Assembly: GCA_937885815.1 (NCBI GenBank)
Contig: CALABM010000260.1
Span: forward strand, 1 to 11,311
DNA: 11,311 bases
Direction of reading: 5' to 3'
Origin: an uncultured Verrucomicrobiales bacterium
Lineage (GTDB): Bacteria; Verrucomicrobiota; Verrucomicrobiia; Verrucomicrobiales; Akkermansiaceae
Within the stretch, counting starts at the first letter, position 1; every line of letters starts with the position of its first letter. Position numbers and translations under genes: made by a program. Of the stretch, positions 1 to 6,306 are shown one piece after another. The notes beneath the pieces were generated by a model. It saw only the letters and a list, made by a program, of their open reading frames with translations, made no database searches and was not told where the DNA came from.

Positions 1-2
1 TT

Positions 3-314
3 GCATCTTTTTTTGCTTTTTCCCAGGAAAGAGATTTTCGTATCCGCGATCCGTTTGTCCTTGTCGATGGGGGCAGATACTATCTTTACGAGTCGAAGCC
101 TTGGTTCGGCGGCAATGGCGTCGGAGTCAGGGTCAGCACGAATCTTGTCGACTGGACCGGGAAAAAGATGGCTATGAAATGGATGCCCAGGTGGGGCAGA
201 CCGGATTGGAGCAAGCCTTTGAAGAATATCTCCACGGCACCAACGGCAGAGTGCGAAAGACCAGCACAGCCTCCGGCGTTGTTACCGATGGAGCGCCAGC
301 TCCAGAAGAGCTGA
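3..314 (+). pseudogene. GH43-like glycoside hydrolase, N-terminal fragment
   Basis: The reading frame enters from the left edge. It opens with a hydrophobic stretch (ASFFAFSQ) that looks like the end of a signal peptide, so the start codon should lie just outside the window. It continues with FRIRDPFVL, YYLYES and VRVSTNLVDWTGKKM. This is the usual opening of glycoside hydrolase family 43 five-bladed propellers: the Asp of RDP is the expected catalytic base, then YYLY, then the V-S-x-D/N-L-x-x-W strand. Family 43 enzymes cut arabinose- or xylose-containing polysaccharides; the substrate cannot be told here. Recognisable homology stops near 176. From there to the stop at 312-314 the frame is only the antisense of the convergent GHL10 gene. 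The catalytic acid and the rest of the propeller are missing, so this is a broken gene or an assembly chimera. Confidence 0.65.
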
Positions 315-1360
315 CCGGCACTCTGGCGGGCAAGGCGGCGGGAATAGTCAATCTGAGCATCAATTTCCGAGGCGGGGCGGCCGGGGTCCTCGCGGCTGTT
401 GATACGTGCGGAGGCGATGCCGGGCCAGACGGGGCGGCTGGGATTGATGCTGACCCACCAGCGCATGAGTGCGGTGAAGCTCTGGTCGCTGTCAATACGC
501 CAATACAGCTGGGGCGCGAGGTAATCCACCCAGCCACGGGAGAGCCACTTGCGGGCATCACAGGCGAGGTGCTCGTAAGCATTTACTCCGGCCTCTACAC
601 CGGAGGGGTAGCCGGGTTGCCAGATGCCGAAGGGGCTGATGCCCACGCGTACCCAAGGTTTGATTTGCTTTACGCCGGAGTAAAGGCGCTGAACGAAAGC
701 ATCAATGGCGGCACGGCGCTGAGCCGGGCTGCGGCCATCGCGTACGTTATGATGAGGGGGATAGGGGTAGAAGTAGTCATCCAGATGCACGCCGTCTATA
801 TCATAACGGCGCACGACATCCATGATGACGTTCAGTACGTGCTGCTGGGCAGCATTGCTGGAGGGATTCAGGATGGTGGTGGAGCCTGCCTGCATGAGCA
901 AGCTAGGATTCTTGCGGGAGATGTGGTTCCGGCCAACGGGGCGCCCGCTGATGGTGGCTCGGAAGGGGTTGAACCAAGCGTGCAGTTCCAGCCCTCGCTT
1001 ATGGGCCTCAGTGACAGCGAAGGCGAGGGGGTCATAGCCGGGGTTGACACCGGGGCCGCTCAGCCAAGCACTCCAAGGCTCTAGGTTAGAGCGGTAAAAG
1101 GCATCACCGTTCGGGCGGATTTGTAGGATGATGGCGTTCAGTTTTAACTGAACGGCCTTATTCAGGATGGTGAGAAGCTCTTGTTTCTGCTGGTCAGCGG
1201 AGAGTCCGGCACGGGAGGGCCAGTCCAGATTATACACGGTGGAAACCCATACGGCGCGGAACTCACGGGGCGGCTCGGGTGCATTTTCATTCACCTGCTG
1301 CCATGCCTGAGCGAGGCTTATTGTGGTAAGGAGTAGTATGAGCTGCAGCAACTTCTTCAT
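86..1360 (-). CDS. YngK/GHL10-type secreted glycosyl hydrolase-like protein, 3' end altered
   Basis: 424 residues from the chosen ATG, which begins a textbook signal peptide (MKKLLQLILLLTTISLAQA, cleavage before WQQ). The frame stays open 49 codons further upstream, but that extension has no signal peptide and crosses the promoter. The mature part shows the glycosyl hydrolase-like 10 family (PF02638, B. subtilis YngK): REFRAVWVSTVYNLDWPS near residue 32, then LNAIILQIRPNGDAFYRS, then ELHAWFNPFRA, then DIDGVHLDDYFYP with acidic residues on a barrel strand, then DYLAPQLYWRI and GQLFWSWRSIGNN. Family members are thought to act on cell-envelope or other polysaccharides, but the reaction is not established. 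Residues after about 395 (IAIFFPVQ onward) are antisense of the GH43 fragment and are probably not native. The preceding FFKGLLQSGLPHLG resembles the usual family end. Located outside the cytoplasm by inference. No terminator follows. Confidence 0.82.
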   Translation of the reverse strand: MKKLLQLILLLTTISLAQAWQQVNENAPEPPREFRAVWVSTVYNLDWPSRAGLSADQQKQELLTILNKAVQLKLNAIILQIRPNGDAFYRSNLEPWSAWLSGPGVNPGYDPLAFAVTEAHKRGLELHAWFNPFRATISGRPVGRNHISRKNPSLLMQAGSTTILNPSSNAAQQHVLNVIMDVVRRYDIDGVHLDDYFYPYPPHHNVRDGRSPAQRRAAIDAFVQRLYSGVKQIKPWVRVGISPFGIWQPGYPSGVEAGVNAYEHLACDARKWLSRGWVDYLAPQLYWRIDSDQSFTALMRWWVSINPSRPVWPGIASARINSREDPGRPASEIDAQIDYSRRLARQSAGQLFWSWRSIGNNAGGCAGLSHSAVGAVEIFFKGLLQSGLPHLGIHFIAIFFPVQSTRFVLTLTPTPLPPNQGFDS

Positions 1361-1367
1361 GCCCCGT

Positions 1368-1396
1368 ATAGTACTATAGCTCAGCGGGGGTGGCAA
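1368..1396 (-). promoter_or_regulatory. sigma70-like promoter of the GHL10 gene
   Basis: On the minus strand, TTGCCA (1391-1396) is followed by a 17-nt spacer and TACTAT (1368-1373). The -10 box ends only 7 nt before the ATG at 1360, and no Shine-Dalgarno sequence lies between. A transcript from here would be leaderless or nearly so. An overlapping TATAGT (1373-1378) is an alternative -10. Confidence 0.45.
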
Positions 1397-1434
1397 GTTT
1401 GTTCTCTGCCATGATATTAAATGAGCCCAGCAGT

Positions 1435-1824
1435 TTATTTTCTGGCGAGGCGCAGGAGGGCGCGGTAGGCTTCTGGGTGATTCAGAGCGGCTGCCTTCCG
1501 GTACCAATAAGCTGCCAGTTCAGCACTGCGCGGGGCGCCGATACCCTGCTCAAAACATTCACCGAGGCGGTAAGTGGCAGCGGAGTGGCCGCAGAGAGCT
1601 GCTCGCTCTAGGCAGGATACGCCACCGGAGGGGTCTTTTCTGCAGCCGATGCCTTTCAGGTAGCACTTGCCGAGCTGATAGAGGGCATCCGGAGCACCAC
1701 CGCGGGCAGCTTTATCAAAGAGAGCCACCGCAGCTTCATAATCCCGTGCGCAGCCACGGCCTCTCATCAGGCGTTTGGCTTGCTGCATGCAGTCCGCAGG
1801 GCTGATAGGTGCTTCGTGTGACAT
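1435..1824 (-). CDS. Sel1-repeat (TPR-like) protein
   Basis: 129 residues made almost entirely of Sel1-like repeats, the alpha/alpha solenoid related to TPRs that serves as a protein-binding scaffold. Three units can be read: AKRLMRGRGCARDYEAAVAL with DKAARGGAP, then ALYQLGKCYLKGIGCRKDP with CLERAALCG, then TYRLGECFEQGIGAPRS with YWYRKAAALN. The conserved LGxxYxxGxG and AxxxxxKAA positions are present. There is no signal peptide or membrane segment, so it is probably cytoplasmic. It starts 15 nt after the MarC-family gene and is probably the last gene of that operon. The leader lacks a Shine-Dalgarno sequence, so translation may depend on coupling. The partner and role are unknown. Short Sel1 proteins are common, and the family alone does not give a function. 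Confidence 0.85.
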   Translation of the reverse strand: MSHEAPISPADCMQQAKRLMRGRGCARDYEAAVALFDKAARGGAPDALYQLGKCYLKGIGCRKDPSGGVSCLERAALCGHSAATYRLGECFEQGIGAPRSAELAAYWYRKAAALNHPEAYRALLRLARK

Positions 1825-1839
1825 GCGGAATACGCTGGC

Positions 1840-2466
1840 TCAGGGGGTGGGAAGAATGCTGGGGAGAGCTTTGATATATTCGGTGATGCCGTTGAGAATC
1901 ATTTGCACGGAGAGCAGCACGAGAATGGTGCCCATGAGGCGTGTGAGGGCTGTGGTGCCCTTTTCTCCAAGGAATGTCAGGATTTTCCTAGAGAGGCAGA
2001 GCAGGGTGGCCGTCATGAACCATGCCAACAGAATGGAGATAATGCCTTCCATCTTCTCCAGAGGTGTGGTGCACATGGCAGCCTGCATCATTACAACGGA
2101 TATGGCAGCCGGCCCTACAATGAGCGGTACTGTGACCGGTACAATGAAAATTTCCGTGCTGCTCAAATCTAAGTGCGGGCTCCGCTTGGTGGGGAACACC
2201 ATGCCAATGGCGATGATGAAGAGCATGATGCCGCCACTCAGGTTCAGCGAACTGGTGGAGATGCCCATCCAGCCTAATATCACTTTGCCTAAAAAGAAGA
2301 AAAAGAGCAGCAATATCAGCACGAAAAACACCTCTCGGAGCAAAACGTGTTTGCGGCGTTTTTCTGGCAGCTGAACCAGTAGGCTCTGTACCATTGGGGC
2401 GGTGCCGGCGGGATCCAGTACGAGAAAGAGTGTGCCGGCGGTAGCGATAATGTGTTCCCAGCTCAT
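1840..2466 (-). CDS. MarC/YhgN-family (UPF0056) inner-membrane protein
   Basis: 208 residues, the usual length for MarC-family proteins, with about six hydrophobic segments. Signature parts are LFLVLDPAGTAPMV in the first helix, LNLSGGIMLFIIAIGMVFP in the middle, IVPVTVPLIVGPAAISVVMM, and a C-terminal FLGEKGTTALTRLMGTILVL segment. The order and spacing match E. coli YhgN (DPxGNxP, SGGIILFLIAIxM, PLxxGP, LGEKG-x-ALxRLMG) more closely than MarC itself. The family is an integral cytoplasmic-membrane family with no proven transport substrate. The old link to multiple antibiotic resistance for MarC has not held up. It follows the ABC permease by 18 nt and precedes the Sel1 gene by 15 nt, so it is co-transcribed with both. 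No Shine-Dalgarno sequence precedes the ATG. Confidence 0.92.
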   Translation of the reverse strand: MSWEHIIATAGTLFLVLDPAGTAPMVQSLLVQLPEKRRKHVLLREVFFVLILLLFFFFLGKVILGWMGISTSSLNLSGGIMLFIIAIGMVFPTKRSPHLDLSSTEIFIVPVTVPLIVGPAAISVVMMQAAMCTTPLEKMEGIISILLAWFMTATLLCLSRKILTFLGEKGTTALTRLMGTILVLLSVQMILNGITEYIKALPSILPTP

Positions 2467-2484
2467 GGTGAGTATTTGAGTGAA

Positions 2485-3405
2485 TTAGAATTCTTTGTGA
2501 GTGAAAATCCAAGCGGAAATAAGGAGGTGCATCAGCATGTATGCTACTGCAATGAGCGTTAGGCTGCCAATCATGGCCCAGCTGAGTGCCACTCCCGAGG
2601 TGGCTGTATCTGCCACGGAGAATAGGCTGAAATCAGGAAGAATCAGGCTTACAAGCTGCTGCGTGTGCTGCATGACCGGGCTGGTGCCTTCCGTGCCGGC
2701 AGCGCTGATGACGCCGAAGAGCTGCCCCTGAAACATGCCGATGAAGTAGGCTCCGAGCCCGAAAATCATGCTTACAATAGTACCGCTGGTAAAGCAGGAA
2801 AAGAGCAGCGTGATGGTGGTCAGCACCCCATAGCCAAGGAACATAGCAATGATGGCTCGCTGGGTATCCCATGTGTTGCCGGCAGCGTGAATCTGTTCCA
2901 GATACGGCCCCATTTCAGAGGCCGGTATTCCTTTGTGTTGCAGTAAAATGCGCATCTCCTCTACGAGGGTGCCCTCACGCAGCCATAATACTGCGCTCAT
3001 CAGGCCATCCATTACCAGCAGCATCACCAGCAGGAGCAGCATGACGCCGGCTGCCTTGCCGGCCAGATAATCAAAGCGGGGTACCGGTTTGCAAAGAATG
3101 GTGTAGAGAATGCGGTCTTCTGTGTCTCGCGGGATAAGCAGCGCTGTGGCTCCCACACAGAAGATGAGACCGAAAAGTTGCATGCAGCCTATGGCTACAT
3201 CTTTAATAAGCTGCAGTTGTTCTATGCCTCGGAATTCAACGCCGAGCTTTCCTTGGTATGGAAGGAACTGCAGCGCCATGAAGCCGATGCCGAATACTGC
3301 CAGCACCAGAAAGAGGCGCATGCGTACCAACTGGGTAAACGTGACGCCCGCTACCGCGGCTACGCGTGCGGGCGTTCGTACCAGGCTGCTCCGGGCTTGG
3401 GCCAT
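2485..3405 (-). CDS. ABC-2-type transporter permease
   Basis: 306 residues with about six membrane helices: near 29-48 (RLFLVLAVFGIGFMALQFL), 72-92, 116-138 (AAGVMLLLLVMLLVMDG), 187-208, 212-235 and 273-298. A hydrophilic loop of about 45 residues separates helices 3 and 4. The cytoplasmic segment PRDTEDRILYTILCKPVPR between helices 2 and 3 is the typical coupling region of ABC-2/NosY-like permeases (D-x-x-x-G/R-x-L-x-x-I-L-x-K-P). Such subunits pair with a separate ATPase to export lipids, drugs or glycans, or to insert membrane proteins. No ATPase gene lies in this operon, so the partner must be outside the window. It follows the RelE-like gene by 21 nt. AGGA lies 6 nt before the ATG, the only Shine-Dalgarno-like start I see in this window. 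Substrate unknown. Confidence 0.8.
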   Translation of the reverse strand: MAQARSSLVRTPARVAAVAGVTFTQLVRMRLFLVLAVFGIGFMALQFLPYQGKLGVEFRGIEQLQLIKDVAIGCMQLFGLIFCVGATALLIPRDTEDRILYTILCKPVPRFDYLAGKAAGVMLLLLVMLLVMDGLMSAVLWLREGTLVEEMRILLQHKGIPASEMGPYLEQIHAAGNTWDTQRAIIAMFLGYGVLTTITLLFSCFTSGTIVSMIFGLGAYFIGMFQGQLFGVISAAGTEGTSPVMQHTQQLVSLILPDFSLFSVADTATSGVALSWAMIGSLTLIAVAYMLMHLLISAWIFTHKEF

Positions 3406-3426
3406 GGCGTTCCTGGGGGGCTTGAG

Positions 3427-3792
3427 TTATTTACGAGGGGCGCTTTCTCCGGCCTCAATCAGGTTCCAGAAGGAACGGCTGGCACCCAGTGCATGGTCTT
3501 CACTGCCACCCATATTGGCGCGGAACATGAAGTCCTTCAGTGAATCTGCATGCAGCACGCGCTGCACGATGACGGAACCATTCTCGATGGTGAAATAAAT
3601 ACGATAATCTTTTGAACGATAACGGAAGATGCGGCGGCCGTCACGCTCGACGATACCAAAGGCGGGGTCTTCCTTCTTACCGGTGAGAAAATCCTCATCA
3701 ACCCGGAAACCGGAGATTAACTCCAGCTGTTCCAAGGTTGGAATGGCCGAGACTTCGCTCGCGCTGATTTCATTGAATACGATTTGATGCAT
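3427..3792 (-). CDS. RelE/ParE-fold-like small protein, no antitoxin partner
   Basis: 121 residues. Residues from about 48 to 92 look like the RelE/ParE/YoeB fold: FGIVERDGRRIFRYRSKDYR (an Arg-rich strand), then IYFTIENGSVIVQRVLHADS (strand-turn-strand), then LKDFMFRA. The pattern is R-x-x-R-x-R-x-x-D-Y-R-I-x-F followed by V-x-x-V-x-H. An N-terminal helix (LEQLELISGFRVDED) precedes it. About 30 residues (SEDHALGASRSFWNLIEAG) follow the usual end of the domain. Classical members are mRNA interferases or gyrase poisons paired with a small antitoxin. No antitoxin gene lies beside this one; its neighbours are a terminator upstream and a permease downstream. It may be a non-toxic, domesticated relative. 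It heads the permease-MarC-Sel1 operon. The assignment rests on motif resemblance only. Confidence 0.55.
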   Translation of the reverse strand: MHQIVFNEISASEVSAIPTLEQLELISGFRVDEDFLTGKKEDPAFGIVERDGRRIFRYRSKDYRIYFTIENGSVIVQRVLHADSLKDFMFRANMGGSEDHALGASRSFWNLIEAGESAPRK

Positions 3793-3799
3793 CAGCTGG

Positions 3800-3828
3800 A
3801 GTTTAGTCTAAAAATGAGCGTTTGGCAA
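3800..3828 (-). promoter_or_regulatory. sigma70-like promoter of the RelE-like/permease/MarC/Sel1 operon
   Basis: On the minus strand, TTGCCA (3823-3828) is separated by exactly 17 nt from TAAACT (3800-3805). The -10 box ends 7 nt before the ATG at 3792, as in the GHL10 promoter, and no Shine-Dalgarno sequence is present. It lies just downstream of the terminator of the preceding gene, as expected for a new transcription unit. Confidence 0.55.
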
Positions 3829-3861
3829 GTCTTAAGTTTGCCTTCTTTTCTATATTTATTG

Positions 3862-3896
3862 ATAAAAAAAGCCCGGGCAGTAGTGCTGCCCGGGCT
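3862..3896 (-). terminator. Intrinsic terminator of the double-thioredoxin gene
   Basis: A perfect 11-bp GC-rich stem (AGCCCGGGCAG, 3886-3896 and 3870-3880) with a 5-nt loop, followed on the minus strand by a run of seven T. It lies 24 nt past the stop of the upstream gene. There is no T run on the plus strand, so it works in one direction only. Confidence 0.9.
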
Positions 3897-3920
3897 GAAA
3901 ATATAGAAAGGATGATGGAA

Positions 3921-5054
3921 TTAGTTCTGGCGGTTAGCGCGGTTGTTGCGAGCATCCTCACGGAGGATGTTAATGCAATCCAGAACGATGCGGCCATGAC
4001 CCTGCTGGATGACTCTGCCGGTATTATCCACAATGACGGCGGAGGGGTAAGCACCCGGGGGCTGGTAGCCCGGAACGTTTGCTACAGCAGTGGGCATAGC
4101 AGCGGGGAAGCGAACCTCGTGGTCTCGCGCATAGGCCTTGGCGTCTTCCACTGTGCGGTCACCGGAAACGAGAATAATCTCCACCTTCTTGTTGCGCAGT
4201 TTGCGGTACTCAGCTACAATCTGCGGCATAAGGGCGCGGCAGGGACCGCACCAGCTGGCAGAGTGCAGGAAAATATAGTAGCGGGCATTAGTGCGAGGAC
4301 GGCCACTGATGAACTCCACCTCGCGAAGGGCTTCTGCCACAGTGGGACGCTCAGGCTCGGAATCTTCGCCAGCGGCATCGTCCCCAGGGATTTCTACATC
4401 CGGAGCATCCTTGATGGTGTGATTTCTCCACTGCATGACGGAAGAGCCATGCTGGCTGGTCACCACGTTGCCCTCGGCGTCCATGAATATGGCCCACGGG
4501 ATGCCGGGGGTTTGAGGCATATTCGGCAGCTGAGGCATTTTATCCTTAGCGATGACGGGGAAGGTGCCGTTATTGCTGGTCACGAACTGCACTGCCTGTT
4601 CAGGGGTGTTATCCTGACTGTGGAGAATGAGCTCCACCTGGCCGCTGCGGCGAATCTTGGCATATTCAGCGGCGATGCGGGGCATCTCATTGCGGCAGGG
4701 GCCGCACCAGCTGGCCGAGCGGAGGATGATGAAGAACTTGGCGTTCAGATTCGGGCGGGCGCTTGTGAGGTACTCAGCATTCTTCAGTGCTGTGGCCACA
4801 ACGGAAAGCTCTTGTGCAGGAGCTTCATCCTGAGCTGTCGTGTTGCGTTCGCTCCGGCGAGTATTCTGGCGTGTGGTATTTTGGCGCGTAGTGCTCTGAC
4901 GCGTGGCACTCTGGCGGGTGGCCTGACGAGCACCTGTGCGAGCGGTGCGGCTCGTCTGGCGGGTGGGCGTGGCTTCATCCGCTGCTGCTGCCTGCGGAGC
5001 GGCCCAGCTGCTGATGCCCAGTAGCAGGGCAAATAGAAGGAGTGTGTGTTTCAT
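3921..5054 (-). CDS. Exported protein with two thioredoxin-like domains and a T/R/Q-repeat linker
   Basis: 377 residues. Residues 1-24 form a signal peptide (MKHTLLLFALLLGISSWAAP and an AAAA run), so the protein is exported to the periplasm or surface. Residues 29-73 are a low-complexity Thr/Arg/Gln linker with a five-residue period (ATRQS, TTRQN). Two thioredoxin-like domains follow. Each carries SASWCGPC (Cys117/Cys120 and Cys269/Cys272), an EY helix after the active site, and a candidate cis-proline loop (GIPWAIF near 186, GAYPSAVIV near 337). WCGPC is the classical dithiol active site, so both domains could be redox-active, as thiol reductase, TlpA-like or disulfide exchange proteins. The two copies have diverged, which indicates an old internal duplication. 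An acidic linker (DDAAGEDSEPE) joins them. The gene is monocistronic between its promoter and terminator. The physiological substrate cannot be read from the sequence. Confidence 0.85.
   Translation of the reverse strand: MKHTLLLFALLLGISSWAAPQAAAADEATPTRQTSRTARTGARQATRQSATRQSTTRQNTTRQNTRRSERNTTAQDEAPAQELSVVATALKNAEYLTSARPNLNAKFFIILRSASWCGPCRNEMPRIAAEYAKIRRSGQVELILHSQDNTPEQAVQFVTSNNGTFPVIAKDKMPQLPNMPQTPGIPWAIFMDAEGNVVTSQHGSSVMQWRNHTIKDAPDVEIPGDDAAGEDSEPERPTVAEALREVEFISGRPRTNARYYIFLHSASWCGPCRALMPQIVAEYRKLRNKKVEIILVSGDRTVEDAKAYARDHEVRFPAAMPTAVANVPGYQPPGAYPSAVIVDNTGRVIQQGHGRIVLDCINILREDARNNRANRQN
4863..4922 (-). repeat. Four 15-bp tandem units encoding (A/T)TRQ(S/N)
   Basis: Four consecutive 15-bp units inside the thioredoxin-like gene encode ATRQS, ATRQS, TTRQN and TTRQN. 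Codons differ at third positions between units (ACC/ACG/ACA for Thr, CGC/CGT for Arg, CAG/CAA for Gln). The repeat therefore looks kept at protein level rather than freshly expanded by slippage. It forms part of a flexible, positively charged linker after the signal peptide. Confidence 0.85.
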
Positions 5055-5063
5055 GACATCACC

Positions 5064-5091
5064 ATGCTAGCATATGTACATAGTATGTCAA
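5064..5091 (-). promoter_or_regulatory. Possible promoter of the double-thioredoxin gene
   Basis: On the minus strand, a consensus TTGACA (5086-5091) is followed after 16 nt by TAGCAT (5064-5069), which ends 9 nt before the ATG. The -35 is perfect and the -10 is weak. The only Shine-Dalgarno-like bases are GGTG, and the leader would be extremely short. Confidence 0.4.
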
Positions 5092-5143
5092 TCGTAAAAA
5101 GGAATTTCATGCTTAAAAAGTCGGAATAACAATGCTATGGGCA

Positions 5144-5181
5144 TAAAAAAGGCGGAATGCCGGGTGAGGCATTCCGCTTTT
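5144..5181 (-). terminator. Intrinsic terminator after RNase Z copy 1
   Basis: A 10-bp perfect stem (GCGGAATGCC, 5152-5161, with 5168-5177) has a 6-nt loop and is flanked on the minus strand by a six-T run. It lies 17 nt past the stop of the RNase Z gene. A short T run on the plus side makes weak bidirectional action possible. Confidence 0.88.
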
Positions 5182-5194
5182 ATGGGCGGGTAAG

Positions 5195-6109
5195 TTAGGC
5201 TTCATCGAATACGAGGGTCTTGCACCAGCCGTCCTTAGGAGTGTGCGTGTTCGGGAAGATAGCCCTTGCCACGCCAAGATAATCCTCAGGGTTGGGCATG
5301 GATGGACTGTAGTGAGTGAGCCAGAGCTCTTTCACTCCGCCGGCTTGTGCAGCCATTTGCGCGGCCTCGGAGAAGAGCATGTGCTTGTTCTGTTCAGCCT
5401 TGTCCAGCTTCTCGTTATCTCCGTACATGCCTTCGCAGATGAAGAGGTCGGAGCCTGCTGCAGCTGCTGCAATGGAAGGAAGGGGACGCGAATCCGTACA
5501 GTAGGTAACCTTTAAGCCACGGCGGGGGGCGCCCATCACCATGTCCGGTGTGTAGGTGCGGCCGTCCTGCTCGATGCTTTCACCCTTCTGAAGACGCTTC
5601 CAGAGAGGCATGGGTACCCCCAGCTCTTTAGCCCGGGCTGCATCAAACTTACCTGCACGGGGCAGGCTGAAGCTGTAGCCAAGGCAGGGCAAATCGTGCT
5701 CCACGGCAAAGGCCTTCAGCTCGCAGTTTTGGAAGCTGAGAAGAGTTTCCTCTGCCTCCAGCTCGCGAACGGTCAGCTCAAAGGTGAGGAAGGGCGCGAT
5801 GCAGCGGAGGCTGTTGACGATGTGCTCTGTACCCACGGGGCCGATGATGGTGACGGGCTCAGTACGGCCCATTTTGCCCATGGTGAGCAGAAGGCCGGGG
5901 AGACCGCTGATGTGGTCCGCGTGGATGTGGGTGATGAGGATGATGTCTATGGGACTAAGATTCTGGCCTGCTTTCTGAAGGGCTATCTGAGTGCCTTCAC
6001 CGCAGTCAATGAGTGCGGCGTGGCCGTTGCAGCGAACCATCAGAGATGTGAGCCACCTGTCTGTTTGCGGCAGAGTGCCGCCGGTACCTGATAAGCAAAT
6101 GTCTAGCAT
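5195..6109 (-). CDS. rnz: Ribonuclease Z, copy 1
   Basis: 304 residues, the usual length of short-form bacterial RNase Z (tRNase Z, EC 3.1.26.11), which cuts pre-tRNA after the discriminator base. The metallo-beta-lactamase core is complete: GTGGT near the N-terminus, DCGEGTQ, HIHADH at 61-66 (ligands His61, His63, Asp65, His66), FAVEHDLP (His138), CTDSRP (Asp206) and LTHYSPS (His266). The segment RAGKFDAARAKELGVPMPLW with the following PRRGLKV corresponds to the flexible exosite arm that grips the tRNA elbow. The presence of HADH and the exosite favours true RNase Z over arylsulfatase-like relatives. It is paralogous to the next upstream gene. No Shine-Dalgarno sequence precedes the ATG (CAATCACTAATT). 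It may be transcribed by read-through or from the AT-rich spacer. A strong terminator follows. Confidence 0.93.
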   Translation of the reverse strand: MLDICLSGTGGTLPQTDRWLTSLMVRCNGHAALIDCGEGTQIALQKAGQNLSPIDIILITHIHADHISGLPGLLLTMGKMGRTEPVTIIGPVGTEHIVNSLRCIAPFLTFELTVRELEAEETLLSFQNCELKAFAVEHDLPCLGYSFSLPRAGKFDAARAKELGVPMPLWKRLQKGESIEQDGRTYTPDMVMGAPRRGLKVTYCTDSRPLPSIAAAAAGSDLFICEGMYGDNEKLDKAEQNKHMLFSEAAQMAAQAGGVKELWLTHYSPSMPNPEDYLGVARAIFPNTHTPKDGWCKTLVFDEA

Positions 6110-6135
6110 AATTAGTGATTGTTAGGTTAGTTAAT

Positions 6136-6149
6136 GTAATAATTATTAC
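6136..6149. repeat. Perfect 14-bp AT palindrome
   Basis: GTAATAATTATTAC is its own reverse complement. It lies 27-40 nt before the start of RNase Z copy 1 on the minus strand, within a 45-nt AT-rich stretch. It could be an operator or simply AT-rich promoter DNA; nothing else in the window repeats it. Confidence 0.4.
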
Positions 6150-6264
6150 TTCAAGTATGCCGACATGAAGGAGCGGGTGGATTTCTCCGTAATCCGGTTC
6201 AGAATGGGCTGATTGCGGGTGGATACCTGTTTTTCAGCCTGGCGGAAAATAAGCTTGTGCTGAG

Positions 6265-6306
6265 GGGTAACCGTCATCAGCGAGTGATGGAGAGGAGTGG
6301 TTACCC
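6265..6306. repeat. Nested inverted repeat in the RNase Z spacer
   Basis: Outer arms GGGTAACC (6265-6272) and GGTTACCC (6299-6306) match perfectly over 8 bp. Inside them, CATCA (6275-6279) and TGATG (6285-6289) form a 5-bp hairpin with a 5-nt loop. A T-rich stretch follows on the plus strand only, where no gene ends, so it is not a terminator for the known genes. It could be an RNA fold, a protein site or the end of a decayed repeat. Confidence 0.4.

Noticed and set aside
172..290. A frameshift in the GHL10 C-terminus (another frame reads LPLVPWRYS and stops at 172)
   Set aside because: The open frame itself reads FFKGLLQSGLPHLG, which fits the usual family end about as well, so no frameshift is needed to explain the sequence.
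101..1084. Plus-strand open frame of about 327 codons at the left edge
   Set aside because: It is mostly antisense to the GHL10 gene, Gly/Ala-rich without family motifs, and in a different frame from the GH43 fragment.
1361..1507. Upstream in-frame extension of the GHL10 protein
   Set aside because: It would bury a textbook signal peptide 49 residues into the protein, overlaps the Sel1 gene end and covers the predicted promoter.
4863..4922. Tandem 15-bp units as a CRISPR-like array
   Set aside because: There are no spacers, the units are contiguous and in frame, and they encode a regular five-residue protein repeat.
3822..5024. Long plus-strand open frame of about 400 codons opposite the double-thioredoxin gene
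   Set aside because: It is the antisense of a gene with clear signal peptide and two WCGPC sites. It has no recognisable motif, and it runs through the terminator and part of the promoter of the other gene.
6146..6277. A 43-codon small gene in the RNase Z spacer
   Set aside because: It has no ribosome binding site, its ATG lies inside an inverted repeat, there is no matching family, and the length is within chance expectation. It is recorded only as a possible relic.
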